A stretch of 64,000 bases of DNA from Sphingomonas radiodurans (lineage in GTDB: Bacteria; Pseudomonadota; Alphaproteobacteria; Sphingomonadales; Sphingomonadaceae): positions 1,550,001 through 1,614,000 of the forward strand of contig NZ_CP086594.1 of the NCBI RefSeq assembly GCF_020866845.1. The letters are read 5' to 3'. Position 1 is the stretch's first letter. The number at the start of each line of letters is the position of its first letter. Under the pieces are notes generated by a model. The model saw nothing but the letters and a program-made list of their open reading frames with translations. It made no database searches and was not told where the DNA came from. The position numbers were made by a program, and so were the translations under genes. Shown here one piece after another: positions 57,824 through 64,000 of the stretch.

Positions 57824-58828
57824 TCAGCCACCCACAACTTGCTCGATCACCCCGAAGATCGGGTGGTGGCGATCGTCTTCCGCCCAGATCCGCACGGTAT
57901 CGCCGGCCTTGAGGAACGGCGTCACCGGATTGCCGCCCGCGATCGTCTCGATCGTCCGCACTTCGGCGATGCACGAATAGCCCACGCCTCCTTCAGCGAT
58001 CGGCTTGCCCGGCCCGCCATCGGCGTCGCGGTTCGAAACGGTGCCCGAGCCGACGATCGTGCCCGCACCTAACCCGCGCGTCTTCGCGGCATGCGCGATC
58101 AGCGTGCCGAAATCGAACGTCATGTCCTCGCCCGCCTCGGCACGGCCGAACGGCTGGCCGTTGAGATCGACCATCAGCTTGCGGTGCAGCTTGCCGTCCT
58201 GCCACCAGTCGCCCAGAGCATCTGGCGTCACGAACACTGGCGAGAAGGCCGATGCCGGCTTCGACTGGAAGAAGCCGAAGCCCTTGCCAAGTTCACCGGG
58301 GATCAGGTTACGCAGCGACACATCGTTGGTGAGGCCGACGAGCCGGATCGCCGCCAGCGCTTCCTCGCGGCTGGCGCCCTGCGGCACGTCGCCGGTGACG
58401 ACCACCACTTCGGCCTCGAGATCGCAGCCCCAGCTTTCGTCGGCGAGCGGGATCGGATCGCGCGGCGCCAGAAAGCCATCGGATCCGCCCTGATACATCA
58501 GCGGATCGTGCCAGAAACTGTCGGGCATCTCAGCGGCGCGCGCCTGCCGCACCAAAGCGACATGGTTCACATATGCCGACCCATCGGCCCATTGGTACGC
58601 CCGCGGCAGCGGCGAGGCGGCGTCATGTTCGTGGAAGCGCTCGCGCGGGATCACCTCGTGCGCCAGATCGGTCGAGAGGTTCTCGAGATCGAGCGACAGC
58701 CGATCCCAATCGTCGAGCGCGGCTTGCAGCGTGGGCGCGATATGCGTGGCGTCGGCGCACCAGGCGAGATCGTTCGAGACCACGACGAGCTTGCCGTCCC
58801 GGCCATGTTTCAGGCTCGCAAGTTTCAT
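57824..58828 (-). CDS. Fumarylacetoacetate hydrolase family protein
   Basis: 334 residues. The metal site of the FAH fold shows DLEAEVVVVTGDV and NDVSLRNLIPGELGKGFGFF; FGTLIAHAAKTRGLGAGTIV-type loop and GSGTVSN complete the active site. It could be the partner of MaiA in tyrosine breakdown, but its length is below that of true fumarylacetoacetases (about 420), so a 2-keto-acid hydratase or acylpyruvate hydrolase role is equally possible. It stands alone. Confidence 0.9.
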   Translation of the reverse strand: MKLASLKHGRDGKLVVVSNDLAWCADATHIAPTLQAALDDWDRLSLDLENLSTDLAHEVIPRERFHEHDAASPLPRAYQWADGSAYVNHVALVRQARAAEMPDSFWHDPLMYQGGSDGFLAPRDPIPLADESWGCDLEAEVVVVTGDVPQGASREEALAAIRLVGLTNDVSLRNLIPGELGKGFGFFQSKPASAFSPVFVTPDALGDWWQDGKLHRKLMVDLNGQPFGRAEAGEDMTFDFGTLIAHAAKTRGLGAGTIVGSGTVSNRDADGGPGKPIAEGGVGYSCIAEVRTIETIAGGNPVTPFLKAGDTVRIWAEDDRHHPIFGVIEQVVGG

Positions 58829-58926
58829 CGGTCAGCTCTCCTTTGCGCATGGTGATAGGCGCGAAGTGGCCGGGCGGCTAGGGGATCGGCGTGGCTGCGC
58901 TCAATGCCGGCGCAGCTGGGCTGGAC

Positions 58927-60333
58927 TCAAGGCAGCAGCTGATCGCCAAGCCCGAGCGACTGCCGATCGGCCGTCGCCCCCGCCAGATCCGCAGCCGCCA
59001 GCGCCGCGCGCGTCTGCGCTTCGATCAGGCGGACCCGCGCATCGGTGGCTGCCTCCTCGCGTAGGTTGAGCAGGAAGAAGTCGCTCGCACCAAGTTCGAA
59101 GCGGCGCCGCTCGGCCGCGGCCATCCGGTCGGCAAGGTCGGCTTCCTCGGCCGCCAGCACCGCGGTTTTCTCCGCGCCGTCCACCGCGATGACGATGCCG
59201 TTCACCTCCACCATGATCTGGTCCCGCACGAGCTGCTGGCGGGTCTGCAGCCCGTCGATCTCGGCGCGTGCCTCGGCAATGCGGCCCTTGGCCTGGCGGC
59301 GTTGCAGCGGCATCGACAGCCGCACGCCCACGATTGCTTCCTCGCCGTCGCGCGACCGTCCGCCCAGCCCCGTCGGCCCCAGATCGTAGGAAAGCTCGCC
59401 GCGCAGATCGAGGCGTGGCTTCAGATCGTTCTCGGCCAGCGCGAGCCGCAACTCGGACTGCTCGAGGCGCGCGCCGAGCGACAGGATGTCGGGTCGATTG
59501 GTGGGATCGCCCGGGCGCCGCAACCGGAATGCCGGAAACGACGCCGGCAGCCGCTCGGCATCGGGCGACACGCGCTCACCTTCATTGTCGCGATAGAAGA
59601 ACGACAGCGCATTGGCCGCGGCGGCGAATTCCTGCTCCGCGCGCACCACCAGCGTGCGACGCCGAACGATGTTCTGATCGGTCTCGGTCAGCAGGATGGT
59701 CGGTCGCGCGCCGAGCTGCACTTGCCGCGCGATGCCGCCCCGCCGCGTCTCCGCGAGACCGAGCAGAGACCGGTACACGCGCAACCGCAACCCGGCCGCG
59801 GCCCAATTCTGGTACGCGGCGATCGCGCGCGCCTGAACCCCGATCGCCACCATCTCGCGATCGAGCCGCGCCACGTCGATGTCGCGCGCGGCAATCGCGG
59901 TGCGCCCGCGCCGCTCGTCGATCGCGCGATCACGCAGCAGCGCGAAGAGCCCGCCCACCTTCAGCTCGCCGAGCCGATCGGTGTACGACTTATCCTCGTA
60001 GATCGGGAACGTGCCGCGCGACACGCGATACCCGCCGTAGAGCTGGCCGCCGTTGCCGGTCAGCGGGCGGGTGGCGCGGCCTTCGGCATAGGTGCCGTCG
60101 TAATAGCCTACGACGCGGCTTTGCGCATCGACATCGAACACCGTGTCGAATGCGCCTTCCGCCGCTAACGCGCGACCCTCCGCCTGGCGGACGCGGGTGA
60201 GCGCCTCGATGATCTGCGGCGCATGCGTCGCCGACGAGCGCAGCACCTCGTCGAGCGTCAGCGGGCTCGCCGGCTGGGCGAGTGCCTGGACGGGCCAAAG
60301 CAGCAACAAACCAAGCAGTAATCGGCCAATCAC
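58927..60333 (-). CDS. TolC-like outer-membrane efflux protein
   Basis: 468 residues from the GTG at 60333. Signal peptide residues 1-20 (ALAQ end). Two similar halves with long coiled-coil helices (for example LAENDLKPRLDLRGELSYDL and EEADLADRMAAAERRRFELG), as in the OEP family. It should form the outer-membrane channel of the export set with the adaptor and ABC protein upstream. Overlaps the adaptor gene by four bases. Confidence 0.88.
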   Translation of the reverse strand: MIGRLLLGLLLLWPVQALAQPASPLTLDEVLRSSATHAPQIIEALTRVRQAEGRALAAEGAFDTVFDVDAQSRVVGYYDGTYAEGRATRPLTGNGGQLYGGYRVSRGTFPIYEDKSYTDRLGELKVGGLFALLRDRAIDERRGRTAIAARDIDVARLDREMVAIGVQARAIAAYQNWAAAGLRLRVYRSLLGLAETRRGGIARQVQLGARPTILLTETDQNIVRRRTLVVRAEQEFAAAANALSFFYRDNEGERVSPDAERLPASFPAFRLRRPGDPTNRPDILSLGARLEQSELRLALAENDLKPRLDLRGELSYDLGPTGLGGRSRDGEEAIVGVRLSMPLQRRQAKGRIAEARAEIDGLQTRQQLVRDQIMVEVNGIVIAVDGAEKTAVLAAEEADLADRMAAAERRRFELGASDFFLLNLREEAATDARVRLIEAQTRAALAAADLAGATADRQSLGLGDQLLP

Positions 60334-61406
60334 TTCGGCTTGCCTGCCTTGCGGACGATCGAATCGTCTTCCTTCGGCGCACCGTTCGTGGCGACGCCCT
60401 GGCCCTGCCCGAACTCCAGCGGGAAATCGTTCAACTGCCGCCAGAGCTCGTACCCGACCGACACGGTTTCCATCTGCACCCAGCCACGCACCTTGGCGCC
60501 CAGCCGCGTGAAGCGCTGGTCCGGCCACGCAGGCTTGCCCGGCATCGGCTCGACCAGCACGCGGAACAGCCCGGTCGCGCTCGCCGTCGGATCGACGTTG
60601 CGCACGCGGCCGTCGAACAGCCCCTGCGCCACCGACGGCCAGCCGCTGAACTGGATGGCGGGCCAGCCCTCGAACTCCAGCCGGACGCGCTGGCCGATCC
60701 TGACCAGCGCCACGTCGCGACCATCGACGTACAGCTCGACCGCGCGCTCGACGCGCTCGGGCGCGACGACCGCCAGCACCGTACCCGCAGAGATCAGCGC
60801 GCCGCCCGCCGCCGCGTTGATGCTCTGGATGCGCCCATCGCGCGGCGCGCGGACGAGCTGTGCGGACTGGCGATTGAGCTGAACATCGATGCGGTTCAAC
60901 TTGGCCCGCGATTCTGCCAGCTTCGCCGCGGAATCGGCGACCTTGATCTGCGCGAGCTCCAGATCACGTCGCGCCGCGAGCCCTTCGGCCAGCAGCTGAC
61001 CCGCGCGGCGAACGTCGATCCCCGCCACCGCCTGCCCCTGTTGCACGGCGGCGATCTCGGCCTGCACCTGCGCGCGCTCGGCGGCGAGGCGCGAGAGCAG
61101 ATTGGGATCGACATCGACGACGCGCGCAATCGGCTGGCCACGTTCGACCGCCTGGCCATCATTGACATACCAGCGCTCGACGCGGCCGCCGACCAGCGCC
61201 GTCACGTCCTGCGCACGATCACCCGGGTCTAGCGCCGCCACCTGGCCATCGCCGATCGCGGTCTGCACCCACGGCACATAGACCATGATGACAGCGGAAA
61301 GCGCGATGGAGAGCGCGATCATCCATGCCAGCGCGACCGTCGCACGCGGCGGCCGCATCGCAGCGAGCGTCGGGAAGTGCGCCAGATGCTCAGGACGGTA
61401 CGGCAA
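60330..61406 (-). CDS. HlyD-type periplasmic adaptor
   Basis: 358 residues from the TTG at 61406, which overlaps the ABC gene end by 17 bases. One membrane segment (ALAWMIALSIALSAVIMVYV), a biotinyl-lipoyl-like part (LVGGRVERWYVNDGQAVERG), a coiled coil (residues 120-185) and a beta-barrel part (VLAVVAPERVERAVELYV). It would link the inner-membrane ABC protein to the TolC-like channel. The N-terminal RPEHLAHFPTL motif favours the TTG over the later ATG at about 61358. Confidence 0.88.
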   Translation of the reverse strand: MPYRPEHLAHFPTLAAMRPPRATVALAWMIALSIALSAVIMVYVPWVQTAIGDGQVAALDPGDRAQDVTALVGGRVERWYVNDGQAVERGQPIARVVDVDPNLLSRLAAERAQVQAEIAAVQQGQAVAGIDVRRAGQLLAEGLAARRDLELAQIKVADSAAKLAESRAKLNRIDVQLNRQSAQLVRAPRDGRIQSINAAAGGALISAGTVLAVVAPERVERAVELYVDGRDVALVRIGQRVRLEFEGWPAIQFSGWPSVAQGLFDGRVRNVDPTASATGLFRVLVEPMPGKPAWPDQRFTRLGAKVRGWVQMETVSVGYELWRQLNDFPLEFGQGQGVATNGAPKEDDSIVRKAGKPK

Positions 61407-63087
61407 GCGCAGCCTCCCGTTCTGCAAGGAACGCGTCCAGCTCGGCTTGCGAGGCAAAGCGGCGCTGCCCCTCTCGGCCGAGCCAAAGCCAGCCGTCCAG
61501 TGCGATCGCGCCGGGCCGGCCAGTGCACAGCAGCACCGTCGTCCCCGCCGTCTTCAGTCGCGCGAGCACCTCACGCAGGCGGCGCGGCGGCATCACGTCG
61601 AACAAGGTCGACAGCACCAGCACCTTCGGACACGCGAGCAGCGCATTGGCGAGCTTGAGCTGCATGACCTCCGCGGCAGTGAGCGGCCAACCGGAGGACG
61701 CGAGCGGCGTATCCAGCCCCTCGCCGAGCGAGGTGATCCGCGCGCTCAAGCCAACCGCGTCGAGCGCATCAAGCATCGCCGCGGCGCTTGCCTCCGGCGC
61801 GGCGAGCGACAGATATTCGCGGATCGTCACCTCGACGATCGTTGGCCGATCAAGCACGACGACTTCCGAGCGGAGCAGATACATGTCGAGCCCGCCGAGA
61901 TCGGATCCGCCGACGGTCACCAGCCCGTGCTCGGGCGTGACATGGCGCTTCAGCAGCACCGCCAGCAGCCGATCCGCGCCCGGATCCGGCACCGTGACCA
62001 GCTGCTCGCCGGACTTTACCGCGAAATCGAAGCAAGCATTATCAAGCCGCACGCTGCGCAACGCAATCGCGCCGTCCTGCGGGCCCTGCCGGCTCGTCGT
62101 GGGAAGGTGCTCCTGCGGGATCGCGAACACCAACGAGAGCTCCTCGGACGAGGCGACCAGATCGTAGAAAGTGTCGAGATACCAGCCGAGCTGCGAGATG
62201 CCGTAGAAGACCCCCGACAGGATCAGTTCGGCCGACACGAGCTGCCCGATCGACAGTTCGCCCGCGAGGATCAAATTGCCGCCCAACGCCAGCAGTGCGG
62301 CGGAGGCGAATGCGTACAGCAGGAAACAGGCGAGCGTCTGCGCGAAACTGTAGCGGAAGTAGCGGCGGTGTTGATCGACATAGGTCTTGGTCGCCGCTTC
62401 GGAACGATCCATCGCGAAGTTCAGGTGGCGGCTCGATTTGTAGAAGCCGTTGGAGCTGCCCACGCTTTCGAGCCAGCGCGCAGTATCGTGCTTGGCGTGC
62501 GACAGCGCGACCGCCGCGGTCAGCGACCCGCGCGACCAGAGCAGCCAGACCAACAGCAGCGCGAGCAGCAGGACGACGTTGAAGGCGAGGAAAAACGGAT
62601 GGTAAAAACTCGTCACCGCCAAGCCGACCGCCGATTGCAGGACGATCGTGAAGCCGCCGATCAGCAGGCTGGGCACCGCCTTCTGCACGATCGCCAGATC
62701 GAAATAGCGGTTGAACAGGTCGCCGCGCCTTGTGTCGCCGAAGAAGGGATCGCGGGCATGGACCGCACGGATCGTGATCTCGGCGACGACGCGGGCGAAG
62801 ATCCGCCGCTCGAACAGCGCCATCAGGTGGACACGGAACGCGCTGAGCACGGCGACCAGCAACAAGAGGCCGAACAAGACGCCCGACAGCGTCCAGAGCG
62901 GCGCCGGAAGCGCGGTATGCGCGACGCTGTTGATCAGCAGCTGGACGGAAATGGGCGTGGCCAGCGACAGCAGGCTGATCGCGACACCATAGATCGCGGC
63001 CAGTCGCAGATACGCCGCATCCGGCCCGATGATCTCGGCCAGCCAGCCCACCGCATCGCGCACACTGACCCGACTTGGAACGCCCAT
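61390..63087 (-). CDS. ABC exporter-like protein with a degenerate nucleotide-binding domain
   Basis: 565 residues. The six-helix ABC membrane domain (residues 25-315) is well kept. In the C-terminal domain, the Walker A position reads VPDPGADRLLA (about 366-376), with no Lys; the signature position is ASSGWPLTAAE (463-473) in place of LSGGQ; the Walker B position is KVLVLSTLF (488-496) with no Asp-Glu; the H-loop region has LLCTGRP. So it is probably unable to hydrolyse ATP by itself. It has no C39 peptidase domain. Coupled to the HlyD and TolC-like genes downstream. Confidence 0.9.
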   Translation of the reverse strand: MGVPSRVSVRDAVGWLAEIIGPDAAYLRLAAIYGVAISLLSLATPISVQLLINSVAHTALPAPLWTLSGVLFGLLLLVAVLSAFRVHLMALFERRIFARVVAEITIRAVHARDPFFGDTRRGDLFNRYFDLAIVQKAVPSLLIGGFTIVLQSAVGLAVTSFYHPFFLAFNVVLLLALLLVWLLWSRGSLTAAVALSHAKHDTARWLESVGSSNGFYKSSRHLNFAMDRSEAATKTYVDQHRRYFRYSFAQTLACFLLYAFASAALLALGGNLILAGELSIGQLVSAELILSGVFYGISQLGWYLDTFYDLVASSEELSLVFAIPQEHLPTTSRQGPQDGAIALRSVRLDNACFDFAVKSGEQLVTVPDPGADRLLAVLLKRHVTPEHGLVTVGGSDLGGLDMYLLRSEVVVLDRPTIVEVTIREYLSLAAPEASAAAMLDALDAVGLSARITSLGEGLDTPLASSGWPLTAAEVMQLKLANALLACPKVLVLSTLFDVMPPRRLREVLARLKTAGTTVLLCTGRPGAIALDGWLWLGREGQRRFASQAELDAFLAEREAALAVPS

Positions 63088-63180
63088 TAAGCCCTCTTGT
63101 TCTCCCGCGCCGACCCCGATGCTTACCTAGGTTATGCGCCATTTTCCCGCGGCGCCAATCACTACTATTGCCGAGGAGCT

Positions 63181-63195
63181 ATAGGCTATGGCTAT
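63181..63195. promoter_or_regulatory. OxyR-like operator half (ATAG-N7-CTAT)
   Basis: ATAG-GCTATGG-CTAT sits 10 bases before the regulator start and matches the ATAG-N7-CTAT unit of OxyR sites. It is part of a run of three near-identical GCTAT units (63178-63196). A full four-half-site operator is not seen, so this is a candidate autoregulatory and divergent control site. Confidence 0.5.
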
Positions 63196-63204
63196 ACCCG
63201 TGGC

Positions 63205-64000
63205 ATGACGACGCTGCGACAACTCGAATATCTGGTGACGCTCGCGGATACCAGTTCGTTCGCCCAGGCGGCGCGGCTGGCCCATGTTTCGCAGCCGACG
63301 CTGAGCCAGCAGATCAAGGCGCTGGAGGATCGGTTAGGCGTCAAGCTGCTCGAACGCTCGACGACCGGCGCCATCCTGACGCCGATCGGCCGCAGCATCG
63401 TCGCCAGGGCCCGCACCGTGCTCGGAGACGTCGCCGACATCGCAGCGCTGGCGAAAAGCGCCGCTACAGGGCTGACCGGCACGTTGCGGCTCGGCACTAC
63501 GCCGACGCTCGGGCCGTATCTGCTATCGCCGATCATTGCCGAGCTGCATCGTGCGGCGCCTGGCCTGAGGCTCTATGTGCGCGAGGGTATTCCGGACGTT
63601 CAGGCGCTGGCGCTATCGCGCGGCGACCTCGATCTGTTGCTCGGCCCGCTGCCAATCGCGGGCGACGATCTGGATGTGGAGCCGCTGTTCCGCGAGCCGC
63701 TGCTGCTGGTCAGCGCCATCGACAACGATCTCGCGGCCGGGCCGATCGAGCCCGCCGCGCTCGCCGGGCAGACCTTGCTGTCACTCGATACGCGCCATCA
63801 CCTACACCGCCAGGCGAGCGACATCGCCGCGGCGCACGGCATGATCCTCAGCCCGGATTACGAGGGCACGAGCCTCGACAGCCTGCACCAGATGGTGGCG
63901 AGCGGGCTTGGGCTGGCGGTGCTGCCCAAGCTGTATCTCCGGTCGGACGTCGTCGGATCGGCGGGGCTTGCCATTCTGAACGTGGCTGGCTGGAACGTGC
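63205..64000 (+). CDS. OxyR-like LysR family regulator without the redox cysteines (partial)
   Basis: The first 265 residues are present; the 3' end is beyond the window. The N-terminal helix-turn-helix reads LRQLEYLVTLADTSSFAQAA and VSQPTLSQQIKALEDRLGV, like OxyR. The effector domain follows the OxyR pattern (TPTLGPYLLSPIIAELH, TSLDSLHQMVASGLGLAVLP). The peroxide-sensing cysteines are replaced by His199 and Ala208, and no Cys occurs in the visible part. It diverges from the ABC gene across 117 bases, so it probably controls that export set. Confidence 0.93.
   Translation, partial: MTTLRQLEYLVTLADTSSFAQAARLAHVSQPTLSQQIKALEDRLGVKLLERSTTGAILTPIGRSIVARARTVLGDVADIAALAKSAATGLTGTLRLGTTPTLGPYLLSPIIAELHRAAPGLRLYVREGIPDVQALALSRGDLDLLLGPLPIAGDDLDVEPLFREPLLLVSAIDNDLAAGPIEPAALAGQTLLSLDTRHHLHRQASDIAAAHGMILSPDYEGTSLDSLHQMVASGLGLAVLPKLYLRSDVVGSAGLAILNVAGWNV

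Noticed and set aside
61390..63087. Degenerate ABC gene as a pseudogene
   Set aside because: The frame is complete, membrane helices are well formed, and start-stop overlaps with the adaptor gene are kept, so it appears to be under selection.

Overview
This window is a GC-rich, densely coded stretch of chromosome from an alphaproteobacterium, most likely a Sphingomonas or close sphingomonad. The evidence is a crtB-crtI-crtY carotenoid cluster, a pyrE-pdxJ-acpS-lepB block, a DUF4169 gene beside nusB, an SOS box of the alphaproteobacterial GAAC-N7-GAAC type, an EcfG-type GGAAC-N16-CGTT promoter, and many copies of dispersed inverted-repeat elements. No rRNA, tRNA, CRISPR array, IS transposase or prophage gene was seen. 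The assignment comes from gene content only.

Layout. 0.25-5.7 kb (+): a tightly overlapping chain pyrE, serine hydrolase, pdxJ, acpS, lepB, AI-2E/PerM-type permease, maiA. 5.7-12.6 kb: three glycosyltransferases, a membrane protein, a DUF2141 protein and a PhoD phosphatase. 12.7-18.4 kb: crtB, a LOG-family gene, crtI and crtY on the minus strand, then a sterol-desaturase-type hydroxylase and a second DUF2141 protein on the plus strand. 18.5-26.4 kb: a MipA/OmpV outer-membrane protein, pdeM, the minus-strand group rpmF-plsX-fabH-ihfA-merR, a MAPEG protein, and hisG-hisD-nusB-DUF4169. 26.4-30.6 kb: a DUF2332 gene, the bolA-gst-nudix-pirin operon and a divergent J-domain gene. 30.9-43.3 kb (mostly minus): the translation and RNA block rimP-nusA-tautomerase-ylxR-infB-rbfA, then tdk, a site-2 protease gene, truB, rpsO and pnp. 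43.5-48.2 kb: an AAC(3)-I-like acetyltransferase, a 47-residue stress membrane protein and the branched-chain keto acid dehydrogenase genes bkdA1-bkdA2-bkdB. 48.3-55.5 kb: the SOS mutagenesis cassette imuA-imuB-dnaE2, split by an antisense PIN-type toxin-antitoxin pair. 55.6-58.8 kb: a P450, a thioesterase and a fumarylacetoacetase-family enzyme. 58.9-64 kb: an outer-membrane channel, adaptor and ABC membrane protein set, diverging from an OxyR-like regulator cut by the window end.

Most notable points. (1) Dispersed inverted-repeat elements, present between genes in this window, also lie in frame inside truB, bkdB, dnaE2 and imuB. (2) The ABC protein of the 59-63 kb export set has lost every recognisable nucleotide-binding motif, and the OxyR-like regulator divergent from it lacks both peroxide-sensing cysteines (His199 and Ala208 in their place). 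(3) The LexA-controlled imuA promoter is well formed, but dnaE2 is separated from it by an oppositely oriented toxin-antitoxin module. These three are the best candidates for follow-up.
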